Assembly (NCBI GenBank): GCA_015039315.1
Contig: WIDE01000024.1
Location: forward strand, 75,690 to 139,689
Length of the DNA stretch: 64,000 bases
Source of the DNA: Clavulina sp. PMI_390
Taxonomy: Eukaryota; Basidiomycota; Agaricomycetes; Cantharellales; Hydnaceae
Reading direction: 5' to 3'
The notes below the pieces were generated by a model, which saw only the letters and a program-made list of their open reading frames with translations, was not told the origin of the DNA and searched no databases. Shown piece after piece: positions 46,043-58,317 of the stretch (the stretch's first letter is position 1; every line of letters starts with the position of its first letter). The position numbers were made by a program, and so were the translations under genes.

Positions 46043-49000
46043 ATGATTGCTAGGAGCCTCGTTGCTCTGGCCTTTGCCACTCTCTCTGTCCTTCCCAATG
46101 CCTGGGCATCCGTGCTTGCAATTGACTATGGCACCGATTGGACCAAGGCCTCTTTGATGAAGCCTGGCGTTCCCTTCGATGTACTGCTTAACAAGGACTC
46201 GAAGAGAAAAATCCACTCCAGTGTTGGGTGGAACCGTGGTGACCGCCTCTTCTCCACCGACGCATTCAATATTGTGAGTGTCCAGATATGCGCCACCAGC
46301 GCCTCGACGTTGCTGGCTATCCTCGGAGTCGAGTGACACGAAGTACTGAAATGCTCTATTCATAGGCGACCCGATTCCCTACCGACTCATTCCCTTCCCT
46401 AAAACATATCCTTGGCCAGCAATTCACGAGCAATACCACATGGTACTACTCTCAAGTGGGTCAAGCTGTCCTCATGGACACCGACCGAGGGACCGTAGAG
46501 ATCGCTCGCAAGGGTGGTGGTGCCCCGTGGAGTGTAGAAGAGCTCATCGCCATGCAGCTCGCCTATATCCGTGGTCTTGCAGAGGACGTTGCTGCTGAGC
46601 CCGTCACTGATGTCGTCCTCACCGTTCCTGCCTTCTTCTCGCATGTCCAACGCCAAGCCGTTCTGGATGCCATCGAGATCTCTGGCATGAAGACCTTGGC
46701 ACTTCTCAATGATGGGAGTGCCGTTGCCGTCAACTACGCCATGACTAGGAGCTTCCCTGAGAAGGAACACCATATCATCTTTGATGCTGGTGCTGGGTCC
46801 ATCCGAGCTACTGTAGCATCTTTCCACTCTCCTGACGCCAAGCCTGCTGGCGAGGAAAAGAAGAAGAAGGCATCCAAGCTCAAGACTCCAACCAAGGAGA
46901 GCGCGACCGTTGAGATCCTCGGATTTGGTTACGACACTGTCGCCTCCGGCAACGAGCTCACAAGGAGACTGAGGGATAGGTTCATCCAGCAATTCGAGAC
47001 GAAGCACAAGTCGTCCCTGGAACGTGACGGTCGTGCCCGCGCACGCTTATGGAAGGAGGCTGAGCGCGTGAAGGGCATCCTCAGCGCCAATGCCGATAGC
47101 AGGTCTACCGTAAGCTCCAAACAGCAACTAGCTACCTTCCTCAACTCATATTTTGTTTCCAGGTTGAGAGTTTGTCGAACGACATTGATTTCAAGACAAC
47201 CACCTCCCGTGCCGAGTTCGAGACCCTCAGCGAGGACCTCAAGACTCGCTATGCCGCCCCTATCGCGGATGCCCTCGAATCATCTGGGCTAACCTGGGTA
47301 AGACAACCTTTAGCGTCTAATTGCTCAAGCCAATGAATATTCACCATCTGATGATCTAGGCTAACATCACCTCGATCATCCTTATGGGAGGTCATTCGCG
47401 AGTTCCAATGGTTCAAAACGCCGTCCGAGAATTGGCAGGAGAGTACGTCACTTTATCTATCGTATTTTTTTGGTCTGTCAGCTCACCTAAGCATGCTCCA
47501 GGACATCGATCTCGCAGAACGTCAACACAGACGAAGCCGCTGTTCTTGGCGCTGCCTTCTACGCTGCCTCTTTGAGCCCCCAATTCCGTACCAAGAAGAT
47601 CAAGCTTCAGGATGTTGGGGTACATGACATCCAAATTTCATACGAGGCTGAAGGGAAATCTGGTCAGTCGGACATGGTACAGTCGATGACAACTAGGAAG
47701 CTCATTCTATCATTTAGGCAAGCGCACTATCACAAACAAGATCTTCCCCAAGCTATCTTCCAAAGTTGGTGCGAAGAAGACCCTGACATTCAAGCGCAAG
47801 GAAGACTTCGACATTACCTTCTCGTACCCCACTGCTAACACCCCGTAAGTTATTCGATGTGAAGACTCATATTCCAATATAGCTAACTAGCCGCATCATC
47901 AGTGAATTCCCATCGCAAATTATGCAGGTGTCGATCCAGGACGTCGCTGCCGCCGTGGCTAACTTGACGAGCAGAGGCGCTACTGAGCCAGTTGTCAAGG
48001 TGACTGTGCAGCTGAACGAGAATGGCCACGTCGCTGTCACTGAAGCCGTAGCTTATGGTGAAGTCAAGGATGACACCCTCACTGGTAAAGATCCATCATA
48101 TATCGTGCTATTGCGGCTCTCTAATCGCGTCTATAATTTAGGCAAACTGAAGAATCTCTTTGGTGGTGGCGCAGCCCCAGAATCTGCAGAAGCACCTGAT
48201 GCCTCAGAATCTGCCTCTGCATCCGTGACATCTTCTACTGCCGCTCCCTCCGGAACTCCAGTATCAGATGCTGAGGCCAAGAAAGTGCAAAAGAACACTG
48301 TTCCCCTCACTGTCCAGGTCACTCCTCTTGCATCTCGCCCAATGTCTTCTGAGGAGAAGCTGAACGCTCGTAGCCGGTACGATTCTTCCTCGCGTTTTCT
48401 TCAATTTTCATTCACTGAACATTTGTATTTTATAGACTGGTTGAGTTAGATCTCGCTGAGAAGGCTCAAGAGGAGCGTGCGGAAGCTGTGAACCTCCTCG
48501 AAGGTTATATCTACCGCGTGCGCGACCTCTTGAGCGAGGCAGAAGCCAGCGAGACCGAATTCAAGGAGTTCTCGACTGATGACGAGCGCCACAACTTCAA
48601 GACTCTCCTGGAAGAGACGGCTGAGTGGTTGCATGAGATCGATGCCGATGTTACTACTGCCATTCTCCAAGCGAAGAAAGCTGCCCTAGAGTGAGTTACG
48701 GCTCATTTTCTCACCCTTACACCCTCTCACTCTGTTATCTCCGCAGAGCACATGAGATGCCCATTCAGGGCCGTCATCGGGAGTTCAAGGCTATTCCAGA
48801 GGCCATCAAAGACCTCAACAAGGCTTTGGACAACTCGCGGGCGTTCTATCAGGCTGCCCTCAAGGAGATTATCCCTCCTCCCGCTGAAAAGCGCGAGGCA
48901 TCCGATGAGGAGGACGTGGAAGCATCGGCGGAGTCGCCGATCGCGCGCTTCACTTCTGAAGAGTTGGATGAGATCAGAGACGTGATTGCCGACACGGAGA

Positions 49001-49281
49001 AGTGGCTCAAGGAAAAGATCGAGCAGGTTGGCGGGACAAAGAAGAATGTGGATGCGCCCTTTCGAGCCGCAGAGATCGACCAACAAGGCATCAAGCTCCA
49101 GCGCAAGGTCGTCGCACTCGAAAAGCGGCCGAAACCCAAGCCCGCCAAGAAAAAGACAAAATCGTCGACGTCCGCTTCCTCCTCTTCGACCACCGCCTCC
49201 GCCACCGAGTCGGAAACAGCTTCACCGACTTCGACAACGACGGCCAGTGATGCGACAGGAACTGTGAGGGACGAGCTTTAG
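46043..49281 (+). CDS. LHS1: ER-lumenal Hsp70-related chaperone Lhs1/GRP170
   Basis: A plus-strand gene with about nine exons. The signal peptide is clear: MIARSLVALAFATLSVLPNA followed by WASVLAIDYGTDWTKASLM, which is also the first Hsp70 phosphate motif. The nucleotide-binding domain continues with VVLTVPAFFSHVQRQAVLDA, LALLNDGSAVAVNYAM, IIFDAGAGSIRATV and ILMGGHSRVPMVQ. The substrate-binding region and a long helical lid follow (EERAEAVNLLEGYIYRVRDL). After an Ala/Ser/Thr-rich tail the C-terminus is GTVRDEL, a variant ER retrieval signal. Lhs1/GRP170/HYOU1 proteins act as nucleotide exchange factors for Kar2/BiP and hold unfolded proteins. Acidic and Ser-rich inserts (ESAEAPDASESASASV) match the variable loops of this branch. 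Confidence 0.95.
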
Positions 49282-49589
49282 ATGTGTGCTACATTAATCT
49301 AGGTACCTGCGTCTAATAGACAGCCGTAGCCTATATATTTGTCTTTGATCATCACACCATTTTCCGAATCTGAGTTTATTTTGAAAATCTAAGTGGTCGC
49401 TACCTCGTGTTGGTCGTGCGCTGGCGGTGTGACCCACCCCCAACGTTGTTTGTTGTCGCCGACGCCGGCCTGCCAATTGACGTCTGTGGGTCGCAGTTCC
49501 CGACTATTGACTATTGGCGTCTGCGTTTCGTTTCTACTTTGCTTTTACTCCGACAATAAGAAGCTCTCTTGCTCATCACTTGCTGGGTG
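49282..49589. other. Short intergenic region LHS1/Ync13-like gene
   Basis: About 308 bases; no element recognised. Confidence 0.6.
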
Positions 49590-52500
49590 ATGACCTCGAA
49601 GAGCTACGCTAGCACCCGATCACGACAGGGGCGACGAGAGCGCATCACTGACAAGGATGTTTACGAGTAAGTGGCTCGTCTGACAGGAGCCTTCCACCCT
49701 ATTGCACGATCTGACCACTATCGGAGTATAGGTATACTCTGCGCGCCGCGTAAGCTACCGACACCCTTTTGATACCCGTGCTCGCGCCTTTCTCCTGAGT
49801 TGCTGCGCTCTCTCTATCGTTGCCGTTTGGCTCTCTCCCATAGATATCTGAACCACCTCCTCACACCACGCTCACCCCCACCTCCCGAGCCAGTCAAGAA
49901 GATCGATGTGAAAGAAAGCCGCTTCCGGATGTCAGGCATCGGCCTCGACTCCCTCATGAATCTCTTTGAGGGCGGCGGGCGCGACGGCTCCAAGAGCATC
50001 AAATTTCCGAAAGATCTTTTGGCGGTTTTGGACTCCAAGTTGGAGAATATCTCCATGAACCGAGACCCCGCGTACGTCTTTTGGCGTTCTGCCACTCCCA
50101 TTCGACGACTGATCATCCCCTCATGCACGTCATCACAGCTATACAGAACAATTGTTACGGCGGAGTGTCGCGGTTTTCTGGGGTAATCGACTCAAGGACC
50201 CAACTTTCTATCGTACGATGAAAGAAAATAGGAAAATTGAAGAGCTCATCGTCAACTTTATCTCGAGCGCGGCCACCTCTTTACAGAAAAGCAAGGAGCT
50301 GGAGGGTGATGCTTGGAAATACGAACTTTACGTCCATATCGCGCAGTTCATCAAGATTCTCCGGGAATGTCTCCGTCTTGTTTCACATGTGCCTCCTGAA
50401 CTCACAGCCAAGATGGAATCGTATGCAGAGCACCTCGCGCCAGCCACTGAGGCTCGCAACGAGGTGTCTCCTAGTACATCCAATGGAGCAGGGCCTTCAG
50501 GTGCTGTGATCTTCAGCAGCGTCTCAGAGATGCCAATGGTGAAGACTGTGGCCAAGATTTTTGGGTATACGCTACAGGAGGTGCAGCAGGACCTATCTTC
50601 GTTACGAAAATTGTGCACTACGAAGGTATGCTTCGCGTTCTTTGTGGATTACGTTCGCTCATTTCGTTTGCGTTTAGGCTGCCGTGACCGATCTCAAAGT
50701 ACGTCAAACATTACTCCCCAGGAGAGCGATTTACTAATTTACCAGGATAGACCTGCCTCAAAAATATCAAGATTGATGCGCCTTTCCCAGGGCGGAGGGA
50801 AGACTTTGATACAGATGAGGCTTGGGAACATTGGAAACATAATGAAGTTTCCGAGCTGTCTACCCTGCTTAACGATATGGTAGTCCAGGACCCAGAACTC
50901 GCAAGAACCACTGATCGCCAACTTCCCCGCACAAACTCTCCTCGCCCCCAATCAACCTATTCTTTCCGCGACAATGCAGACGACGGTGCCATATCTCGAC
51001 GCACATCAGCTGCGAGTCGGTATTCATTAGCTCTCTCATCATTTCCTCCAGATGACGGAGATGGAATGGATGCAGAAGCGCAAACAAGCTCTTTCACCTA
51101 TATTCCGAGCAATTCCAAACGTTTCTACAAGCGGCTCATGGAATTATGCATCGAGCATGACTTGCGTGCGATGTATGAACTTGATGGTGATGAAGAAGTA
51201 TCACTAGAGATCATCTCATCAGAGACTCGCCGTATGGTCGATGAATGTGCTTTGCGATGGCGTGTCGCGAACCCATATCGGGTCACTACTGCGCTCGATA
51301 TCATGAAGTACAAGTTTGAGCGGGAGGAGATTCCGTTTGCGTGCATTCCCGAGGCGATGCAGAGTGTTGCCAACGCCGCTGGAGATTTGCCACTGGACGA
51401 CTGGAGCAAAGAAGACGTAAGTGATCATTATCAGATTCTTCGCGTGCTGCCGTCTGAAATATGAGGTAGGCTGCGTATTTGACGAAGGTTTATGGCGAAC
51501 TTTTCAACATATTCCTCGGCGGCCTCTACCACTCGTTTGAGAACCTCGAGAATATCAAACCCGATGAGATCAACCCTGCTGTCCAAATTATCGAATCCAT
51601 TCGCGACACAGGGCTTCTTGATCGCATCCCCGACTTCAAGATTGAGGACCGTTTCAATGATCTCGGCAACCGAGTACGAGCTGCAGCCGCCCAACAATAC
51701 AGCTTGAAAGTCCAAGAGCTGTTCGCAGCTCAAGTTGGTGTCAATAGGGCAATCCCGCTATTACTATTGACCGATTGGATCGAGAAGCAAGCGAAGGTAT
51801 TTGACAGTCGATTCCCAGACCCATTATTTGGGTACGCTCCACACCCGCTATCAAATAGAATACGTAGACTGACCCCCTTGAATCAGCACCCTCGACCTAG
51901 TGGGCCTCGTAATAGAAAATTACGTTCCGCTCTTCCTGAACGACCTGGAGACCGCGAGGAGAAGGCTTTTGGAGGGTTCAGCGAATCAGCCAACACCAGA
52001 CATCCCAACACAGGATCTCTTCGCACTCTATCGCAGAACAAAGTCAATGCTTGCTCTTCTCAAAGCTTTCTGTCCTCAGTATGTATTCGCCACTACCTCA
52101 CACCATTCTAGGGTCTGAATAGCTTTATGTCTTCTATAGACTCCACGAAGACTTTGATTTGGCTGGGTACTTCCGACCTTATGTGCAGCAATGGTTGGTC
52201 AGTACTGACAACATGACGGGTACCTGGGTGAAGAATGTGAGGTCTTCTCAAGTTCTTGTCATGTCAGTGCACATACTGAGCGTCCTCCGTTTCTATAGGC
52301 TCTAGCTGAGGATCAGGTATGTCTACACACTTTCCCTGAAATACCTTCCGTTAATACTAGATATAGTTTGAGGCAGTGGGAGAAGAAGGTCATAGTTCCT
52401 CGATAGTGGATCTATTCGAGTTCATGAAACCTCCGATCGACTTCCTGCTGGAGCTGGAATGGACTGACCAGTATGAGGAAGCTCGTTTCTTGACCAGTCT

Positions 52501-54519
52501 ATCGAAGGTTTGTCGGTGGTTATTAAGGCTACGCCCACATTTTCTCATTGCCTCATATGTGTAGACAATCAGCAAGTGTATCGAACAATATTGTCGGACT
52601 GTTGAGGAGCTTTTCATGACCGAAATGTATCCTCGAGCAGCGCCTACTGCCCCAACAGCCTCTCGCAACTTTATCGAACGCGCGAGGTTGTTAACTATTG
52701 CTGGCGAAGCCCCTGCCGAACCTTTCAACTTTTCTGCCACTGTGAGTCTTCACATTATGAATTATCTTGTGTCTTCTAACTTGTGTCTCGTAGTCATGCG
52801 TAAAGCTCAACAATATTGAAGCTGCTCGCAAACTCCTTGACCAACTTTATGTTCGCATCGACGCTGACAAAGTGGCGGAGACTTTGGATTCAGCACCTCC
52901 TATTCCCAACAAAAACGAGAAAGAGCGATTCCTTTTCACAGTCAAGATCATCTCGGCCGAGAACCTTCCTCCAAACGACTCCACCTCCAAACTGGACAGC
53001 TTCGTCACCCTCAGTGACGAGAGAGGAGTCCGCTACGCCAAGACCAGAACGATTTATGAATCCCTCAATCCACGCTGGGAGGAGACGTTTGACTTTTCAA
53101 TTGTCTCAAGCCTATGGCTCCTGGCCAGCGTTCGAGACCGTGCCCTCATTGGCAAGCACGACATCATTGGTCATGCTTCACTACATCTTGACCCCGCTCG
53201 CTTCGGCGACTTCCTTGCACACGATATGTGGCTGAATATGGATCCAGCAGGGCGGATTATGATCAGGGTGAGCATGGAAGGGGAACAGGAGGACATCCAA
53301 TTCTTCTTTGGGAGAGCCTTCCGATCGTTGAAGCGTACCGAAGGTGATATGGCGCGAATCTTCATTGACAAGGTAAGCAGATCTCCTTTTACATCGCTCC
53401 GAGTCTTCATCCTAATGCCATACTGGTACAAGATGCGCCCAATCATTCAACAAACGTTGTCACGGAAGGTGATCCAAACACTGATCAAGTCTGGGCTCGG
53501 TCCAACGTATAACAAGCTTCGCGACTACTACAAGCAAGCCTGGGGCCCCTCTGCCTCAGAACCGCTTATTCCTCTCCCAGCGGACGAAAAACCCAAGTTC
53601 CGTCCAGAGCAGCTCTCTGACGAGGAAGTCACACAGGCGATTGCTCCTCTGTTTGACTATTTTGAGACGAACGTCAAGGTGCTGAATGACTATCTGAGCA
53701 AGACAACTAGAGAGATGGTGATGCTCAAAGTCTGGAAAGAGCTCTTGGTCGTTATCGACGCCTTGTTGTTACCCCCATTGTCTGCTGAGCCCACGGATGT
53801 CAAAGCTCTATCTGAGAAGGAGGTTGACATTGTCTTCAAATGGCTCAAGGTATTGCTTCTTTGACGCAGTTGATCCTCGATCGCCTCTGAAGAGTATATT
53901 TTTCTCAGGAATTACGAGCCTTCTTCTACGCAGAAGGCAGTGGCCCAGTGCCGATAGAAGACCTTCAAAACCAGAAGTATCGCGATATCATGTCGGTTCG
54001 CCTCTACTATGATTGGCATACGTATGTGTCACCCTTTCATATTTGGGTAACTCGGACACTAACTTATGACATTGTTAGTGATGCCCTAATGGAAGAGTGC
54101 GTCCGCATGATGCAGCAGAGCCTGCGTGCGGCCCCGACGATCAAGCAGCGTGCCAAATCCATCAAGGCACAAAGAAATCTCGGAACCATCAAGGATCGGA
54201 AGAAAGAGAAGCGGAAGGAGGGGGATAGCTCCAATGGCGAAATCATTATGAGGATTCTACGCATGAGGTCAGTCAGTTACCCCTCATTTATATACGCCAT
54301 TGTGTGACGGGGACAATTGCTCATCATGGGCTTGCTTGGCCGCGGCCATTAATGTTCTTCAGACCTCGCACATCAGACTTCATCGCTCAGCAATTGGCGA
54401 TCATGAACGCCGTCAAGAGCGAACGAGAAGCTCGCGCCAAAGGCCGACTCGGACAGTCAAACCACGTTTCGCGACCTTCCAGAAGTCCGATCCCTCCTGT
54501 TCCAAGCATTCCGAGATAG
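49590..54519 (+). CDS. Munc13-homology/C2-domain protein, Ync13-like
   Basis: A long plus-strand gene with about 15-20 exons, starting MTSKSYASTRSRQGRRERIT at 49590 and ending PSRSPIPPVPSIPR at 54519. Early exons have FRMSGIGLDSLMNLFEGGGR. The central part is helical with the MUN-type region, for example TKVYGELFNIFLGGLYHSFE and LDLVGLVIENYVPLFLNDLE. A C2 domain follows: LFTVKIISAENLPPNDSTSK, SKLDSFVTLSDERG, and LNPRWEETFDFSIV. A second Munc13-homology region comes next, IQQTLSRKVIQTLIKSGLGP. The order resembles the fungal Ync13 family of fission yeast, which couples exocytosis and endocytosis at the division site and protects cell-wall integrity. The Ca-binding Asp pattern of the C2 domain is partly kept. 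Exon joins were followed by reading frame, not all verified. Confidence 0.85.
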
Positions 54520-55344
54520 CCGACGCCTCGTTACGCCTTCATAGACCAAAAGCCGCACTTCGGCGGCTTGAATCGCGTTTTGTGCGAAGTACCCCCTTGG
54601 ATCGTTCCCCACCCTTTTTTCTGCCCTCACTTCTTGCCCTTGTTACCGTATTTTATCCACTATACCCTCCTACTTACCTTTCGGCAGTTACGTACGTGCT
54701 CAGTTTCCATCAGACTGTTTTTGGATACCTCTTGGCGGCTGTGTTGACGTCGAACGATTGAGTTTGTTTGCATTGTTGACGGTACCGAGTGCCACCCACT
54801 CCCACCATTCACACCCTTCAATCTTTGTCGATTCAATGCTTGGCAAGCTGGGACTTCAACCAATTCCCCCCCTGCGTTTGTGGCGTTAAGTTTAGGCTCA
54901 AGCCATTAGAGGAGGGACTATTGCAGGTTCATCAAATCCCTCATCATCTTCTCCGAGATTCTGACAGCCAACAGTTGAGAGAAGTGGTTACGAATTATGG
55001 TGCGGCAAGATCCCACGAAGAGCTTATTATTCTATGGAGCACGTGGAGTAGCTTCCAAGGAAGGAAACAGCCGGCGATCACTATATTATCGCGTCCCATC
55101 CGTGTGCTTTACTTGGAGTCTGAATCGTTCAACGTGAGCCACATGCACACGTCCCTGGCGACTTCGAGCCTCCATCAGCGAGTTCCCACTAGAACCTGAC
55201 CCCCTCCTCGATTTCGGCCCCTCGTACTACGACTTGAGCGGATACTAGGCCTGCTTGTGGTAGTAGAGCCTGCTTGCTCCCTCCGGTCTTTTTATAGGAA
55301 CTTCCTCGAGCTGTGCGACTTTTGTTCCTTGTCGTCTTGAGACC
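54520..55344. other. Intergenic region upstream of family copy E
   Basis: No supported gene. A plus-strand frame at about 54789-55199 shows no signature and is not conserved upstream of F or G. Confidence 0.5.
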
Positions 55345-57760
55345 ATGTCCTGGGGTGGTGGCGAGCCACCATGGCTGTCAGAGTACTCCGGAATACCTCC
55401 TTGGCTGTCCGAATGGAGCACGGCGGCAGCTGCAACATCAACCCATACATCCGTCAGCGGGAGCACGACCACCAGCAGTCCCCCCACCTCCACCCTCACA
55501 TCTGCTCCAGGAACCTCTCCAACAGCATCCCTAAGACCGCGCATCCTCGTCGATAGCCCAAGCCCTCTTATCTCCTATTCGCCTGCCAATCTATGGGAAC
55601 CTGCGGCGAACAGCAATACCACCAGAACGGCAGCCTCATCACAAGCTCAGACGGCTGCCTTGACAGGTGTGCATCTCGGCCTCGATCTCCTTCTAAAGCT
55701 GTCGTGACTGCTGACTCCCTATCACCAAAAGGCTTTGCCGGGTTGGGAGGGAAGCTCTCCTTTGAGTTTGAGGGAACGGGTGTGTGGTGAGTGTCTCACT
55801 GATGAACGTCATGGCTTATCGAAATTGACAATGGCAACTCTCTTTGAAGGGTATACGGGGGGAAGAATAACACACATGGTTATTATAATGTCAGCTGTAC
55901 GTCTTGATTATCACCACCATACGTCTATCCACTGATAATAAACTTTCCCTCTACAGTGGACGCTGCATCCCCGCAGACATTTAGTGGATATTCGAGCAGC
56001 GCTGTGTCCGAGCAAGCGCTGTTTACAGCCCCGACTCTGTCAAATTCAAAGCATACGCTTTCTATCAGCAATGCTGGGCCCTTGACCAGCAATGGGACCA
56101 ATCTCGTCTATTTCGACATGGACTACATCGTCTTTGAGGCAGATCTAGCCGCGCCTTCGAGTGCCGCCTCATCGCAAACCACCATCGAAACCACATACAC
56201 GCCAGATGGTGGATGGTCCTATCTTCCGAGTGAAAGCCAGTGGCCAGAATCCACGTTTACCGACTTGTCAGGAGCAACACTCATAAATCGCATTACAGCA
56301 ACACCTAATGCTACTGCCACATTTAATTTTACGCTCCCCTCAACTGCGGGAGGAGGTGCCATTGGCCTCTACGGGTCAGTTGACCCGTCGCACGGCAACT
56401 ACAGTATCTCCTTCTATCAAATCACACCAAACCAGACGACGATTATTCAAGGCAATCAGTATTCTGCCTATTACGCCGCTACCGTAGCCCACGAGCAGCT
56501 TCTCTTTTACCAAGGATCCTTACTTCCAGGGAATTCATACTCCCTTGTGTTCACCAATGTGGTCATCCCTCCAAGCCCTGGGTACGTCGGTCTAGAGTAT
56601 GTTAAGACGTGGAGCACTGGTGCTGCGACCGTAGCAGGGGTACCGTCTGGCGGGTCGAATCCTTCTAAGTCGTCGTGAGTAACTCTTGACGGGTCTGTAC
56701 CCTACGAACGGGCTGCTGATTATTTGGTTGGTGTAGTTCGTCGAACGTAGGGGCCATCGCCGGAGGTGTCGTCGGGGGGATTGTCGTCCTTCTTCTCGCT
56801 GTCCTGTTATTCCTCTTCCTTCGGCGAAGGCGGCAGCGTGCAGAGTGGGCGCGGGATCATGTTACTCCTATCACCGCTGCTTCAGCCGCACCTGCAGGGG
56901 GGAGGCCTGGAGAAGATGCTGCACTTGCCTTTGCCGCGGCCACTGCACTCGAGGAAAAGTCGGGGATCAACACAGATTCGAGCGCGGACGGGGATGAATC
57001 TAGTGATGTGGCAGGCGAACTCCGCAATCGTGGGCGACCTCAGCGTAGCCGTCAAGACTCGGCCTCGACAAGCGTCCTGGACATTCGTCCAGGTGCAGTC
57101 CCTCCTGCCCTACCGAACTTCCCGCCCTCGACAGCTTCAGGACAGAGAAGCTTGGGCGGACTTCCCCTTCGCCTCGCCAATCCTACCCGCAACGCGTCTT
57201 CGGAATATGTCGATAGTGTTGTAGAAGCTTCTCCCCTCAGTGGATACCCTGGTACTAGCCCGGGCGGGTTGACTGGTACACCTTACGCATCGAGCCTCGA
57301 TATCACTGGTGGAGGAAGTTCATTCGTTCGCGATGAGCGGAGAAAGGCTACTTACGATCCTAGTGAGCGATCACAACCCGTACCAGATGTTCCCCCTCTA
57401 CCACGCCTGCTTCCTGAGACCCAACCTGCATCAGCAGTGGACTCCTCGTCTATTATATCCCCCATGTCGGCTGGCGCAGCTTCCGCACTGTCTCATGGAC
57501 CCTCTCCGCTCTCCGCGACAAGTGCACCCGGCCATTCGCTGGACCACTCTGCGGCTCCTATTCCACCTCACCTGATCACATCTATGACGAGCCCTAGTTC
57601 AGGGAGCGCTCCTGCGTCAAGTGCGGCGACACCATCCGTCGTCCGATATTCGAGAGACTGGGGTCTATTGCAGAGCAGTACCCCTCCTCCCGAGGAGTTA
57701 GTCCTTCCTCCCGAGTATGAGAATGCCCGACAGCCTTGGGAGAGTAGGAGAGATGCGTAG
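55345..57760 (+). CDS. Family copy E: membrane protein with Ser/Thr-rich N-terminal extension
   Basis: Five exons (55345-55666, 55699-55786, 55850-55896, 55957-56674, 56737-57760) close in frame at 732 residues, if a very short 32-base intron at 55667-55698 is accepted. Ahead of the first repeat (LVDSPSPLISYSPANLW) stand about 65 residues rich in Ser/Thr/Pro, absent from other copies. The second repeat has GAIGLYGSVDPSHGNYSISF and lacks both Cys residues of A-D. Many NxS/T sites occur. TM helix: VGAIAGGVVGGIVVLLLAVL, then RRRRQR. The tail of over 300 residues contains DWGLLQ, the counterpart of the DAGLL box, and PPEY (57707-57718) 13 residues from the end. The 47-base exon matches its counterpart in A, D, F and G. 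Confidence 0.75.
57707..57718 (+). other. PPEY motif in tail of copy E
   Basis: Codons CCT CCC GAG TAT encode Pro-Pro-Glu-Tyr, preceded by DWGLLQSSTPPPEELVL. Confidence 0.7.
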
Positions 57761-58317
57761 AAGGTGTTATGAATCATCACGTTGGTAATGCTTCTCAGGA
57801 CGCCACATAAGAAAAGTGCCTTGTTCCATAAACCTGCGATTTTCTTTTTCTTCCGCCCCGTTTCCACAACGCTGTCGTCCGAATAGTACAATAGCATCTA
57901 CTTGTGAATAATGGCAGCAAATTTGGAGTGACAGCTCCAGGTGGGAAGGGTGGGCCAAAAATGAATGGAGAAGTTGTGCACTATTTGGATGTCAAGACAC
58001 AACTTCTTGGTGTCCCTCCCAATACATAGGAACACTCAGGCGGGAAAGGGGCAATATCACTGAATACTTGGTGGTTTAGCCACCTGTCCAAGCTCTTCGA
58101 TCGCCTCAAGCCACTCATTCACCCACAAATGATGGATTGTGCGAGGTGATCGCCACTGACACTCATTAACCAACCAACTCACACACTCTGCCCTCATCCG
58201 AAGAATAGCTATATACGCCTTGACCACTGCTGCTGCTTCTAATCGCTCCCTCATGTGGAAGTCCTGGATCCAGAAGCTGTCTCTCGACCGTTGACCCTGA
58301 CCTGAACACCACCCTCC
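57761..58317. other. Intergenic region between copies E and F
   Basis: Only short minus-strand frames without signatures. No duplication with the A-D intergenic regions was noticed. Confidence 0.55.

Noticed and set aside
48727..49205. Minus-strand frames opposite LHS1
   Set aside because: Shadows of the Lhs1 coding sequence; no independent signature.
54789..55199. 136-codon frame upstream of copy E
   Set aside because: No recognisable signature or supporting intron structure; starts from chance sequence between two well supported genes.
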